From Bacillus sp. FJAT-27264 (GTDB taxonomy: Bacteria > Bacillota > Bacilli > Paenibacillales > Paenibacillaceae): 48,093 nt of DNA. Under the pieces are notes generated by a model that ran no database searches, was not told the DNA's origin, and saw only the letters and a list, made by a program, of their open reading frames with translations. The position numbers and the translations under genes were made by a program. Shown here piece by piece: positions 10,601 to 18,957 of this stretch (the stretch's first letter is position 1; each line of letters starts with the position of its first letter). The stretch covers positions 726,990 to 775,082 of the forward strand of contig NZ_MAQW01000001.1 in the NCBI RefSeq assembly GCF_001682855.1. The letters run 5' to 3'.

Positions 10601-10927
10601 TGCTGACAATGTAAGCTGGGAATAGTCTTTCAACACACCGTCAAAATCATGGAGGGCTTGATTCAGCAGCATCAGTTCATTTTCATTTCTCAGCGCAATA
10701 AATCCTCTGGCCCGAAGAAAAATCTCATTAAGATTATCCGAGAGTTGATTAATCGTCTGGGTTTTCTTGTGCAGCGTATCCCTGTCGTGGCCCAGTTTCT
10801 CCTGCTCTTTGTTGATATACAGGAAAAAGGCCATACCACACAGAATGATTAGAGCGAAGACACTCGCAATAATGCGAAAATATCGGTTCTTCAGGCTGGT
10901 GCTGCCGAAGCGGTTGGCTTTGGTCAC
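7649..10927 (-). CDS. Membrane hybrid sensor histidine kinase (HAMP-PAS-GAF-PAS-HisKA-HATPase-REC)
   Basis: Sensor of 1092 residues. Membrane segments at about 16-38 and 189-213 flank an extracytoplasmic helical sensor of CHASE3-like size. Then come HAMP (about 211-263), a coiled coil rich in Glu and Gln, PAS (about 298-415), GAF-like (about 440-585), a second PAS (about 590-705), HisKA with the phospho-acceptor in STVSHELRTPL, HATPase with N (NLLSNAIKFS), G1 (DHGLGIP) and G2 (GGTGLGLAI) boxes, and a C-terminal receiver (IVEDD, VIDLMLGD, YLTKPYPP). The GTG start at 10927 overlaps the TGA of the upstream receiver gene by four bases (GTGA), implying translational coupling. Third gene of a phosphorelay operon; the stimulus is unknown. 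Confidence 0.92.
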   Translation of the reverse strand: MTKANRFGSTSLKNRYFRIIASVFALIILCGMAFFLYINKEQEKLGHDRDTLHKKTQTINQLSDNLNEIFLRARGFIALRNENELMLLNQALHDFDGVLKDYSQLTLSAEESKYRDDLKAFYTEYKYTLLPRALKLAEEGNYEALRSTSGGGTTAKVNEFLDYTKGYQKRADTALNEMAKNSIHKANEFTVVAFLFSTAILFLFTLLVWRILRNLIVPILKLEEATHSLAAGEQILLGTLHQKDEIGRLYNAFLDMAHSIQDKEEELMMQNEELHAQQDELHDQQHRLQRSLSEIESMMKALDQSAAVGILSAKGVFTYANDNLSSYTGYRNTEIIGYTYKLFEMPDMSEHDMQQMYRKLKSGGVWTHEIGLQTKSGATTWLNLTIVPYLNSEGTIYQYILIASDITSLKSVQQELALTLKATEQTKTMLELNNQLNHDISYTLNKNEFVEKFLHFMNRLYSFDSSFFLLAKDTIYAAKGIPQDRIKRYVESSCSEMLHRLQTESSYVIKRPATEAEQGIAPDQMYCYDFYTKVVNAEDEILAVFCGSRIGLSFSDEELNEVQGLMNRVSLAIERLFMYEEIEHARKLNQDIVNNVNEGIQFVDTEGTMLHANKALCQMTDYSKWTEGGHESKEEWMGHFMQASNESNDIRGFFQKALGEEAAESASMRYSIGTESVKHIDVYAIPVFRRDARIGTLFVHRDITREYELDLMKSELVSTVSHELRTPLSSVLGFTELLLARTMKPEKQLKYLETIHKEAKRLTELINDFLDLQRMESGKQQYVTESANLSEIVLGVLDQYKLGSHNVLLVDEAFNSDVEVDRDKIIQVLTNLLSNAIKFSPDSNEVNVHLHNEEDRIVVRIQDHGLGIPKDQIGHLFQKFRRVDNSASKRIGGTGLGLAICKEIIDKQKGEIGIESVEGKGTTVWFSLPNLYSEQKQYEEDGGRWNPDKEAKPNVMIVEDDYSLSLLLSEELKGKGFRVTHHYHPQKAFDQALKTPFVAIVIDLMLGDELDGWDLIRMLKEDQRTETIPLVISSALDKSDKNALNNVIQKYLTKPYPPGELSHTLEEIVKIRQASGEVLFPDNSPENEEDKS

Positions 10928-11286
10928 TTCAGTATCCCCTCCACGACTTGCAACAGCTCCAGCGGGCTGAACGGCTTGGGCATGAAGTAGCGCACACCCG
11001 CCTCAATCGCCCGGTTACGGTCCACTTCCTGTGCCTTCGCAGTCAGCATAAGAAACGGGGTATTCTTTTTCTTCTCATCATCCACCTGTCCAAGCACTTC
11101 GATCCCCGTCATCTTCGGCATCATATAATCCAGAATGACCAGATCATAGGTATCTGCGTCCAGCTTCTCCAGCGCATCCTCACCGTTCTCCGCCGTATAG
11201 ATCTCCACATCCTCCAGATCCTCTAACGTGTCCGTAATCAGCATGCGCAATACTTCTTCGTCGTCTACCACTAGTACTTTGTGCAT
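10924..11286 (-). CDS. Single-domain CheY-like response regulator
   Basis: Stand-alone receiver of about 120 residues: VLVVDDEE acidic pair, phospho-acceptor Asp in LVILDYMMPKMTG, the switch Thr in MLTAKAQ, and the conserved Lys in FMPKPFSP. There is no output domain, so it probably acts as a phosphate shuttle or by protein contact. The ATG at 11286 follows AATGGAGGTT; longer in-frame starts would run into the preceding gene and lack a binding site. It is the middle gene of the operon, 49 bases after the GGDEF gene and overlapping the kinase gene by four bases. Confidence 0.9.
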   Translation of the reverse strand: MHKVLVVDDEEVLRMLITDTLEDLEDVEIYTAENGEDALEKLDADTYDLVILDYMMPKMTGIEVLGQVDDEKKKNTPFLMLTAKAQEVDRNRAIEAGVRYFMPKPFSPLELLQVVEGILK

Positions 11287-11335
11287 CCTAACCTCCATTT
11301 GTTTAGCTTCTTGGTTGTCATTGCTTACTACCTGC

Positions 11336-12970
11336 CTAGAACAGGAATCGGAAAGCCAAGCGCTCAATACGCAGCATCAGTTCATTCATATCAAACGGCT
11401 TTATTACATAATCATCGGCACCCATCTGCAATGCATGAACAATATCCGCCTGATTATTTCGCCCGGTCAGCATAATCACGACAATATTCTCCTGCGGATA
11501 GTTTCCGCGAATGCGTTCCAGCACCTCAATCCCGTCCAGCTCCGGCATGATGCCATCCAGCAGCACAACGTACTTCTCTTCACTGCTATACCAGTCTGAT
11601 TGCAAAAACTCGGGGCCGCTGGCATAACTGCTGATATTGACCTTCGCCATGTTGGAGGGCTTCCAGTCGGCAAATTCGCTGGTCACAATTCGGCGTACCA
11701 ACGCATCGTCATCTATGATGATCACATTAAGCACAGAATCAAATTTAGTGGCGAGCAGTTGATGAGTGTATACTGTTGTTTGATTTCTGCCCCCATGCTT
11801 GCTGGCATAAAGCGCCTTATCGGCCTCTTCCACCAGCTTTACGGCATGCTGCTCTTCCCCAGGTTTAACTTCCGTAACACCACTGGAGAAGGTCACATTA
11901 AAGACCTGCTTCTTGGTACGGAACTCTTTTGCCGAAAAACGCCTCTGAATCCGCTCGACCACCAGCTTGGCGGAAGAGGCATCCGTATTGGGCAGGAAAA
12001 GAGCAAATTCCTCTCCGCCGTAGCGGCAGAAAACATCCTCCAACCGGATGGAAGCCTGTACAAATTCTGTGAATGAATGCAGAACCTCATCCCCGGCCAA
12101 ATGTCCATATGTATCATTTATGGCCTTGAAATGATCAAGATCTATAAGCACTAGCGAGAATACCCGATTAGTGCGTCTGTAATTCGACAGTAGCTGCTTC
12201 ATCGTCTGGTTGAAATGCTTGCGATTAAAGGCGCCTGTCAGCTCATCAACAATGATCGACTCCTGCCATTCTCTCTTCAGTTCAAAGCGATTTTGGATTA
12301 GAGTCAGGAAAATATCAATATCCACCGGCTTCTTGATAAAATCCATAACACCAAGGGAATAGGCATGCATCTGCACCTCCTTGGAGTGCTCCGCGCTGAT
12401 CATAATAATCGGAATCCGTTCTTTTTTGGCCTTGCCGATAATTTGATTCAGCACTTCAATCCCGCTCTGGTCCGGCAGCATAATGTCAAGAAGGATCATG
12501 TCAGGCTTGCTCTCGTAAAAGATCTTCAGGCCGCGTTCCGCAGACAATGCAATGCTGACATAGTACGGATTTCGTTCCAGCGACTCTTTCAGGTAGGCTA
12601 CAAGCTGTACATCATCATCAATAATCAGGATCTCATACTGCGGCCGGGCATCCTCATTCTTAGTCCCATCGGGCAGACCCGAGGGCTTCATAGTGGAAGC
12701 GGTTTTGTCATTAAGCAAGGTTAGCAGTGGATACAAATAACGTCCCCATTCGTCTGGGGACCAATCTCTTCGACTATCATCCTCGAACAATGGTAGCGTT
12801 TGCTCTGCCAGCTCCTCGATCTCTTTGAGTCCTACCGTTCCGGCCGTTCCTTTCAGATTATGCAGGAAGCGATGGATATCCTTTTCTTCCACTGAAGGCT
12901 GTTTTGACCATTCCTCCAAGGTCTGTCTGGTTCTCTGCTCAACCAGGTCTTTATATTTACGTGTTGTCAT
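11336..12970 (-). CDS. HPt-REC-GGDEF-REC diguanylate cyclase
   Basis: Soluble protein of about 544 residues. The HPt domain occupies about 1-90, with the phospho-acceptor His37 in HNLKGTAG. The first receiver (about 110-225) has IIDDD, LLDIMLPDQSG and IKKPVD. The GGDEF domain (about 240-410) has DELTGAFNRKHF and an intact RYGGEEF active site, with RLED exactly five residues before GGEEF, the c-di-GMP inhibitory I-site. The second receiver (about 420-544) has IIDDD, LLDGIMPELDG, LTGRN and VIKPFD. The start is at 12970, where AAAGGAG precedes ATG by five bases. It can both take phosphate (HPt, two receivers) and make c-di-GMP, so it is the likely output of the operon. Which receiver controls the cyclase cannot be seen. 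Confidence 0.92.
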   Translation of the reverse strand: MTTRKYKDLVEQRTRQTLEEWSKQPSVEEKDIHRFLHNLKGTAGTVGLKEIEELAEQTLPLFEDDSRRDWSPDEWGRYLYPLLTLLNDKTASTMKPSGLPDGTKNEDARPQYEILIIDDDVQLVAYLKESLERNPYYVSIALSAERGLKIFYESKPDMILLDIMLPDQSGIEVLNQIIGKAKKERIPIIMISAEHSKEVQMHAYSLGVMDFIKKPVDIDIFLTLIQNRFELKREWQESIIVDELTGAFNRKHFNQTMKQLLSNYRRTNRVFSLVLIDLDHFKAINDTYGHLAGDEVLHSFTEFVQASIRLEDVFCRYGGEEFALFLPNTDASSAKLVVERIQRRFSAKEFRTKKQVFNVTFSSGVTEVKPGEEQHAVKLVEEADKALYASKHGGRNQTTVYTHQLLATKFDSVLNVIIIDDDALVRRIVTSEFADWKPSNMAKVNISSYASGPEFLQSDWYSSEEKYVVLLDGIMPELDGIEVLERIRGNYPQENIVVIMLTGRNNQADIVHALQMGADDYVIKPFDMNELMLRIERLAFRFLF

Positions 12971-13131
12971 AGCAACTCCTTTAAATACGGACATTTCACA
13001 TCAGGCTATTCCCAATTTTTGAACCTGTCAAAACTCCAGTTCATCATATTTTTAATGCGTTGTCAATTAATATCCTTTGTAAAGATCATGTAAGGATTAA
13101 AAAGTTGATCAACCCGACAAAAAACCTTTGG

Positions 13132-13160
13132 TTGAAGCTTGCAACATCATTTGCCATAAT
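13132..13160 (+). promoter_or_regulatory. Probable promoter of the ACT / UPF0210 operon
   Basis: TTGAAG (13132-13137) and CATAAT (13155-13160) are 17 bases apart, each one or two mismatches from sigma-A consensus. They lie about 70 bases upstream of the TTG start of the ACT-domain gene. Confidence 0.55.
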
Positions 13161-13227
13161 GATTGAAATGGTCATTTTCGCCCCAGTTGGCGGAAGAACA
13201 CTTACATATAAAGGGAGGCTGTTTCGA

Positions 13228-13497
13228 TTGAAGGGGATCATAACGGTATTGGGGAAAGACAAGGTTGGGATTATCGCCAAAGTATGTACCTATCTTGCTG
13301 AACACAACTTGAATATTCTGGACATTTCGCAAACCATTGTTCAGGACTATTTCAACATGATGATGATTGTCGAACTTACCGGGGCTAACAAGAGCTTTGA
13401 GGTGATTGTAGAGGAACTGCAGCTGATCGGCACCGAAATTGGCGTCGAAATCAAGCTTCAGCATGAAGACATCTTCAATATTATGCATCGTATTTAG
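13228..13497 (+). CDS. ACT-domain protein (UPF0237 family)
   Basis: Protein of 89 residues built as a tandem of ACT-type folds: [31 protein letters not shown] holds the GxDxxGI ligand-binding turn. The first in-frame ATG lies far upstream of the homologous region, whereas TTG at 13228 follows AAGGGAGG by nine bases, so TTG is chosen. The domain usually binds an amino acid or similar small molecule and is regulatory. It is 14 bases upstream of the UPF0210 gene, a pairing commonly seen in Firmicutes and archaea, so the two products probably act together. The ligand is unknown. Confidence 0.88.
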   Translation: MKGIITVLGKDKVGIIAKVCTYLAEHNLNILDISQTIVQDYFNMMMIVELTGANKSFEVIVEELQLIGTEIGVEIKLQHEDIFNIMHRI

Positions 13498-13511
13498 GAG
13501 GAGTAAGCACA

Positions 13512-14870
13512 ATGATCTCACTTGTTGAAGTACAGGAAACGAATAAAATGATCCGTGAAATGAATCTCGATGTGCGTACAATCACCATGGGTATAAGCCT
13601 TATGGACTGCGCACACAGTGATCTGAAGACCTTTAACCAGAATGTATATGACAAAATCACCCGCTCCGCCGAGAAGCTCGTCAAGACCGGTGAAGATTTG
13701 GAAAGACAATTCGGCGTGCCGATTGTCAACAAACGGATTTCGGTCACTCCAATTGCCATTGCCGCGGGTTCTGTTCACACCGATACCTACGTGCCGGTAG
13801 CTGAGGCACTCGACAGGGCCGCCAAGGAAGTTGGCGTAAACTTCATCGGTGGCTTCTCCGCGCTGGTACAGAAAGGCTGTACCAAGGGTGACCGCATTCT
13901 GATCGACAGCATCCCAGAAGCGCTGGCCGTGACGGAGCGCGTATGCTCCTCAGTCAATGTGGGCTCATCCCGCAGCGGCATTAACATGGATGCCGTGAAG
14001 CTGATGGGCGATATCATCCTGCAAACCGCCGAACGCACCAAGGACAGAGACTCTATCGGTTGTGCGAAGCTGGTTGTCTTCTGCAACGCTGTAGAGGACA
14101 ACCCCTTCATGGCGGGAGCCTTTCACGGGGTAGGCGAGCGTGAATGTGTCATTAATGTAGGGGTTAGCGGACCCGGTGTAATCAAGAGAGCGCTGGAAGA
14201 AGTCAAAGGCCAGGATTTTGAGACCCTGTGCGAGACTATCAAGCGGACGGCCTTCAAGGTTACGCGTGTTGGGCAGCTCGTTGCCCAGGAAGCCTCCAAG
14301 CGGATGGGCGTTCCATTCGGCATCATCGATCTGTCCCTGGCACCTACGCCGCTGATCGGGGATTCCATTGCGGAAATCTTCCAGGTAATGGGGCTAGAAG
14401 AAGCTGGTGCTCCCGGAACAACCGCAGCCCTGGCTATCTTGAATGATAATGTTAAAAAAGGTGGCGTGATGGCCTCCTCCTACGTCGGCGGACTTAGCGG
14501 TGCGTTCATCCCGGTCAGTGAAGACCATGGTATGATTCAGGCTGTTCAGCGCGGTGCGCTAACGCTGGAGAAGCTGGAAGCCATGACCTGCGTCTGCTCG
14601 GTAGGCCTGGATATGATCGCAATCCCCGGCAGCACGTCCAAAGAGACTCTCTCGGGAATCATTGCCGACGAGGCAGCCATCGGTATGGTCAACAACAAGA
14701 CCACTGCAGTTCGCGTCATCCCTGTCATCGGCAAGGACGTTGGCGAAATGGTCGAATTCGGCGGCCTGCTAGGCTATGCGCCCGTGATGGCAGTCAACTC
14801 GTTTAATTGTGCGGGCTTTGTGAACCGCGGCGGACGCATTCCGGCACCGATTCACAGCTTCAAGAACTAA
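13512..14870 (+). CDS. UPF0210 (PFL family) protein
   Basis: Protein of 452 residues matching the UPF0210/DUF711 family over its full length, with the typical N-terminus ([11 protein letters not shown]), the segment [28 protein letters not shown] (key residues G, K, D, S, P) and the C-terminal glycine-rich stretch [13 protein letters not shown]. The family has a fold related to glycyl-radical enzymes but lacks the glycyl-radical consensus, and no reaction has been firmly assigned. It starts with ATG after AGGAGGAG, directly downstream of the ACT gene. Neighbouring genes do not suggest a pathway. Confidence 0.9.
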   Translation: MISLVEVQETNKMIREMNLDVRTITMGISLMDCAHSDLKTFNQNVYDKITRSAEKLVKTGEDLERQFGVPIVNKRISVTPIAIAAGSVHTDTYVPVAEALDRAAKEVGVNFIGGFSALVQKGCTKGDRILIDSIPEALAVTERVCSSVNVGSSRSGINMDAVKLMGDIILQTAERTKDRDSIGCAKLVVFCNAVEDNPFMAGAFHGVGERECVINVGVSGPGVIKRALEEVKGQDFETLCETIKRTAFKVTRVGQLVAQEASKRMGVPFGIIDLSLAPTPLIGDSIAEIFQVMGLEEAGAPGTTAALAILNDNVKKGGVMASSYVGGLSGAFIPVSEDHGMIQAVQRGALTLEKLEAMTCVCSVGLDMIAIPGSTSKETLSGIIADEAAIGMVNNKTTAVRVIPVIGKDVGEMVEFGGLLGYAPVMAVNSFNCAGFVNRGGRIPAPIHSFKN

Positions 14871-14977
14871 AAGCTGTGCAGTACTGGCAAGGGCACTACC
14901 GGTGAAAGCGGCGCTATCTGAGGCAGTGCCATGCCTTCAATTTAGATAACACAAAAACCCAGTCAATTAGATAGCGT

Positions 14978-15031
14978 AAAAATAAGCCAAGCAGCGTTTC
15001 TCCCGTTATTGAGAAGCTGCTTGGCATTTTT
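14978..15031 (+). terminator. Terminator of the ACT / UPF0210 operon
   Basis: GCCAAGCAGC (14986-14995) pairs with GCTGCTTGGC (15016-15025), extended by TTTCTC / GAGAA, and is followed by ATTTTTG. An A run on the left side would let it also work on the minus strand. Confidence 0.85.
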
Positions 15032-15270
15032 GTTCCGTTGCGATCTGCTCAGCACTATTATAAGCATGAGAAAACCAGCCGACCTCAAACCTCCGCATCG
15101 CGTGCGCCTCCCGGCGCGCGGTGCGCGGCCCAAGGTGGTGGTCAAACCTCTACTCAAAAGCAAAGTCTATCCCCTAACCCAAGCAACCCGTTCATGGTTT
15201 GTGGGACATTCTAATTACATCCTCTCTCTCTCCATGATCACTTCCCCGTCTGGAAGATCGAGAGTATTAG
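15032..15270. other. Intergenic stretch without a recognisable gene
   Basis: Between the terminator and the first repeat module. It includes a GC-rich patch (about 15095-15135) rich in GCGCG, unlike its AT-rich surroundings. Short open frames on both strands show no family resemblance, and I do not call them. Confidence 0.5.
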
Positions 15271-15461
15271 AAATAGATGCAAATATGTACCTTATTTCAC
15301 GCCAATAACTGAAATATAGTGATTTAAGGGCATAATTGTATGTTAATTTCCCTACTTGGCCTAAAAATAAGCATTACTGGTAGATTTAGAGTACAAAAAT
15401 GCACTTATTTACCAATTATATTGATTACGCGTGCAATTAAGGTACAGAATTGCAGTTAATT
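15271..15461. repeat. Four-palindrome module 1 (steps 51, 62, 51 bp)
   Basis: Four 27-bp imperfect palindromes start at 15271, 15322, 15384 and 15435. The consensus is AATTAAG, then GTACA, an A/T-rich loop, TGCA and CTTAATT. The first two are in one orientation and the last two in the other. Linkers of 24, 35 and 24 bases have no obvious shared sequence. Same geometry and core as the module at 39143; same geometry but a different core at 47907. No open frame crosses it. Confidence 0.85.
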
Positions 15462-15525
15462 CGAGCGACGGAGGTACAAGATGCATAAGACAGAACTATG
15501 TGCCGCCGAGTGACGAGCCTAGAGT

Positions 15526-15583
15526 TACAAAGTCCCCTGCGATAAGCAATGAGCTACAAAGTCCCCTGCAATGAGCAATGAGG
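15526..15583. repeat. Two-copy 29-bp direct repeat
   Basis: TACAAAGTCCCCTGC followed by an AGCAATGAG tail occurs at 15526 and again at 15555. A more decayed third copy (TTCAAAGTCACAGCCATGAG) begins near 15614. It lies between module 1 and the hexanucleotide tract. Confidence 0.8.
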
Positions 15584-15656
15584 CACATTCATCTAGTCAT
15601 GTGACGACGGGAGCTTCAAAGTCACAGCCATGAGTGACGAGCCATGTTCGGCCATG

Positions 15657-15734
15657 CTCATACTCATACTCATACTCATACTCATACTCATACTCATACT
15701 CATACTCATGCTCATGCTCATTCTCATTCTCATT
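15657..15734. repeat. Hexanucleotide tract (CTCATN)13 touching the kinase stop codon
   Basis: Thirteen perfect-length hexamers on the plus strand: eight CTCATA, two CTCATG and three CTCATT. The tract ends one base from the TAA stop codon (15736-15738) of the minus-strand dual kinase. Copy number is likely to vary by slippage, changing the 3' untranslated region of that transcript. Confidence 0.95.
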
Positions 15735-15735
15735 C

Positions 15736-18700
15736 TTAATCTATCGTTATGGTACCAAAATCTACACCCCGTTGAATAGGAACTGCAAAGGATACGACCG
15801 TGCCTGCGCCGGGCTGGCTCTGAATGATCAACCCTTTGCCATAGAGTCGTTTCAGCCGGCGGTTCGTATTCTGCAGACCGATACCACCTTTGCCCTGCTG
15901 GGAGGGTTCTAGCAATGATGCGACCCGATCAGGTTCCATGCCTTTTCCATCATCTTTAACTTCAATTCGTATTTCCCTGGCATGACGGGTAATGGAAATT
16001 TTCAGCACACCACCACGAGCCTGGCTAAGCAGCCCATGTCTGACCGCATTTTCTACCAGGGGCTGAATCGTAAGTGGAGGCAGCTGAGGTCCGTTCACCT
16101 TGTCGCTGTCCATACCTTCCTCCATCTGCCATTCCACGGACAATCTGTCCTCGAAGCGTTCCTGCTCAATATAGAGGTACGCCCGGACAAGCTCCAATTC
16201 ATGCGAGAGCGGCACAAGCTCTTCGGCATTCAATAAATCAAAGTTAATCCTCAGGTACGACGTGAAGGCTTCCCCGAGCCGGGCCATTTTATCAGAATCG
16301 ATGTCACTAAGGGCCAGAATAGAGTTCAGTGCATTGAACAGGAAGTGCGGCCTTATCTGTGCCTGAAGATAAGCCGCCTCCATACGCAGCCGTTCATCAA
16401 GGGACTGCTTCAGCATCGTCAGCGCGCGTACGCGGTATTGCAGCTCCAGTGCATCCACCGGCTTAATTACATAATCACTGGCTCCGGCTAAGAATCCGGT
16501 GTAGATGTCTTCCGGCTGAGCGCGGGCTGTCAGCAGCAGCACTGGAAGCTCCGATACACTGTAACGCTCACGGATGGTCCGTGTCAGTTCATAACCTGAC
16601 ATATGGGGCATCATGACATCGGCGATCACCAGATCCCAGCGTCCCCTATCCAGCAGTTCCAGTGCTTCCTTGCCGGATAATGCTGGCACCAGATAATAGT
16701 GGGCATCGGAGAGCATGCCGCCAAGCACCCGCAGATTGACAGGATCATCGTCTACCACAAGAATGTTCAGACTGCCATTTGCAAAGAACGAGCTTGTATC
16801 ATGCAATACCGGTACAGCCGGCAGGGCGGGCATACTACGGGTATATCGCAGGCTGGATGGCTCCGGCTCTTCCGAAGCGGGTAGAGCGATCATAGCGTCG
16901 ATATACGGTGTACCGAATGGCTCCGAACCACCCGCAGCAGCCACTTCATCACTGGGATCACTGCTTAAGCCTGCATAGAATGGAAGTGTGAACGAGAACA
17001 CGGAGCCCTGTCCAGGTGCAGAATCCAGAACAAGTGCTCCGCCGTGCAGCTCCACAAACTGCTTGCAGATACTGAGCCCAAGTCCGAAGCCCCCACCGTC
17101 ATTGATCCCAAGCGCACCTTGCTCATATGGCTTGAAGATTCTTGCAGCCGTTTCCTGGTCCATGCCTGCACCCGTATCGGCCACACGAATGATAGCCTTA
17201 CCGTGCACCATTGCCGCACTGGCAGTTATCGTTCCGGCATCCGTATATTTAATTGCATTATGTAGGAGGTTGATGAAGATTTGCATCAGCCTCTTCTCAT
17301 CACCATACACCGGCGGGAAATCATCAGGGATCTTCGTCACTATACGTAACGGCTTACCATCCAGCAAGTAACCAAGCATAGCTATTACACTCGGCACGAT
17401 AGCCTGAAGCTGGAGGCGTTCCCGCCTCAGCAAGATTTTCTTATCCTGAAGCCGAGAGATATCCAGAAGATCGCCAAGAAGACTAGACATTCTCCTGCTA
17501 ATGGTTATGAGCAGTTCCATATCTTTGACGCTTTTGGGGTTCATCCCCTGCTGTTCGTTAGTAACCACCGTTTGGGCGATGTTCATAATGCCATGTAGTG
17601 GCGTTCTTAGCTCATGCGAAGTATTGGCCAGAAAATCATCCTTCACCTTATCCGCCTGACGAAGCCGCCCCGTCAATTCTGCATTCTCCTCCGCGTTGCG
17701 GAAATACCGCTTGAACCAGTACGCACAGAAGCTGACGATGGCAGCAATCATGTCGATCGGGTAAAAAATACTATCCACAGTTCCCACATTTTGCAACGCG
17801 CCCCAGAACACACTGGAAGAAACGCCTGCTGCTGCCAGCAGCAGAAAAAGCGCATCACGCTGGGATTGGATGACCATCTTGGCAATCAGATAGACCACCC
17901 CGACCATCGGAAGTAGATAGATTAAGTCAAATACCTTGAAATAATAGGAATACAAGACCCCTTTTACGGGTGATACCAGTATAAATAGAGCAAAGAGGAC
18001 AAATAGAGCGATATAAGTATGAAACAGACGGGCTCTTCTGTTCTCTGCATCCTTGTGGAAGGTGCGGGCCAGCAGGAGCATGAAAAAGGAGATGGAAGCA
18101 TAGGACAGCATCCGGATCTTTAGCGCCCAGGTGTAGTTAATTGGCAGCCACAGTTGGAGCAGATTATCATGATCCGATACGATCGAGAGTGCTGTTAATA
18201 GAAGCAGCAGACCAAAGAAGATGAAACTTTTCTCCTTGGGATTAAAGAAGAATAGAATAACCGCATACAAGCTGTGTAGCAACAGCACAATAAATACGAC
18301 CAGCTGAAATCCGATGGAATAGAGACGCTCACTATCAATGGCGGCCTGTGAACCAAACTTCACAGCTTTAAGAATCCCGCCCCAGAACGGATTGTCATAG
18401 TTAGCAGTCTGGATCAACACCTCAAGCTCCTGTTGTCCATTCGCTGTGTAGGATACCGTATAGGAGGTTACACTGGACTGAAATTCGTCCTTCTGCTCCG
18501 AAAGCGCGCCAAATGCGGACTGCTGCTCACCGTTAATGAAGACTGCTGAGCTGTTTTCGATTTTACGGAACCACATGGAGTAGGACTGATCCAGCGGCTG
18601 ATCAATCAAAATTCGCAGTCGGTATGTACCCGTTCCATAGGAATTGGCTTTGTTGTCAGGGAATCCGCTCCTCCAATCCCCAGGGACCTTGACATATTCC

Positions 18701-18957
18701 GCTGGCTTTGGCAGATTTCCTTTTCCATCTGAGAGCAGCTCTCCAGGGTAGAACTCCCATTCCCCATTTAGGGTAATGGACCTGGAATCCTCAAAATTCC
18801 AGCCCCTCATGTCCAGTACACCATTCACTGCATGCGGAGCTTTCGGAGGAGCCTGAACAGCATACCAAATTAACCGCAGTCCAAACAGTAGAGCAAGAGT
18901 GAGAAGAAGAATGAGTCCATGCTTTTTCAACGTATTAAGATTCGCTTTGGATATCAT
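15736..18957 (-). CDS. 7TM sensor with two kinase modules (HisKA-HATPase-REC-LytS-type kinase)
   Basis: Membrane sensor of 1073 residues. A first membrane helix (about 13-32) precedes an extracytoplasmic jelly-roll, galactose-binding-like domain (about 45-205, with LNGEWEFYPGEL and VPGDWRSG), then seven membrane helices (about 213-405): a 7TMR-DISM sensor. Next are a classical HisKA (DDFLANTSHELRTPLHGI), HATPase (NLLHNAIKYT, DTGAGMD, GGGFGLGLSI), a receiver (VVDDD, LVIADVMMPHMSG, VIKPVD) and a second kinase of the LytS/YesM type (QAQIRPHFLFNALNSI, QPLVENAVRHG, DDGKGM). No good ribosome binding site precedes the ATG at 18957, so the start is provisional. No partner regulator gene is adjacent. 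The ligand of the jelly-roll (often carbohydrate) is unknown. Confidence 0.9.
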   Translation of the reverse strand: MISKANLNTLKKHGLILLLTLALLFGLRLIWYAVQAPPKAPHAVNGVLDMRGWNFEDSRSITLNGEWEFYPGELLSDGKGNLPKPAEYVKVPGDWRSGFPDNKANSYGTGTYRLRILIDQPLDQSYSMWFRKIENSSAVFINGEQQSAFGALSEQKDEFQSSVTSYTVSYTANGQQELEVLIQTANYDNPFWGGILKAVKFGSQAAIDSERLYSIGFQLVVFIVLLLHSLYAVILFFFNPKEKSFIFFGLLLLLTALSIVSDHDNLLQLWLPINYTWALKIRMLSYASISFFMLLLARTFHKDAENRRARLFHTYIALFVLFALFILVSPVKGVLYSYYFKVFDLIYLLPMVGVVYLIAKMVIQSQRDALFLLLAAAGVSSSVFWGALQNVGTVDSIFYPIDMIAAIVSFCAYWFKRYFRNAEENAELTGRLRQADKVKDDFLANTSHELRTPLHGIMNIAQTVVTNEQQGMNPKSVKDMELLITISRRMSSLLGDLLDISRLQDKKILLRRERLQLQAIVPSVIAMLGYLLDGKPLRIVTKIPDDFPPVYGDEKRLMQIFINLLHNAIKYTDAGTITASAAMVHGKAIIRVADTGAGMDQETAARIFKPYEQGALGINDGGGFGLGLSICKQFVELHGGALVLDSAPGQGSVFSFTLPFYAGLSSDPSDEVAAAGGSEPFGTPYIDAMIALPASEEPEPSSLRYTRSMPALPAVPVLHDTSSFFANGSLNILVVDDDPVNLRVLGGMLSDAHYYLVPALSGKEALELLDRGRWDLVIADVMMPHMSGYELTRTIRERYSVSELPVLLLTARAQPEDIYTGFLAGASDYVIKPVDALELQYRVRALTMLKQSLDERLRMEAAYLQAQIRPHFLFNALNSILALSDIDSDKMARLGEAFTSYLRINFDLLNAEELVPLSHELELVRAYLYIEQERFEDRLSVEWQMEEGMDSDKVNGPQLPPLTIQPLVENAVRHGLLSQARGGVLKISITRHAREIRIEVKDDGKGMEPDRVASLLEPSQQGKGGIGLQNTNRRLKRLYGKGLIIQSQPGAGTVVSFAVPIQRGVDFGTITID

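Noticed and set aside
15009..15308. Plus-strand 99-codon frame over the GC-rich patch
   Set aside because: It starts inside the terminator stem region, has no ribosome binding site, shows no recognisable domain and runs into module 1.
15634..15912. Plus-strand open frame with a Ser-Tyr repeat
   Set aside because: It is a product of the hexamer tract and then runs antisense through the kinase gene.
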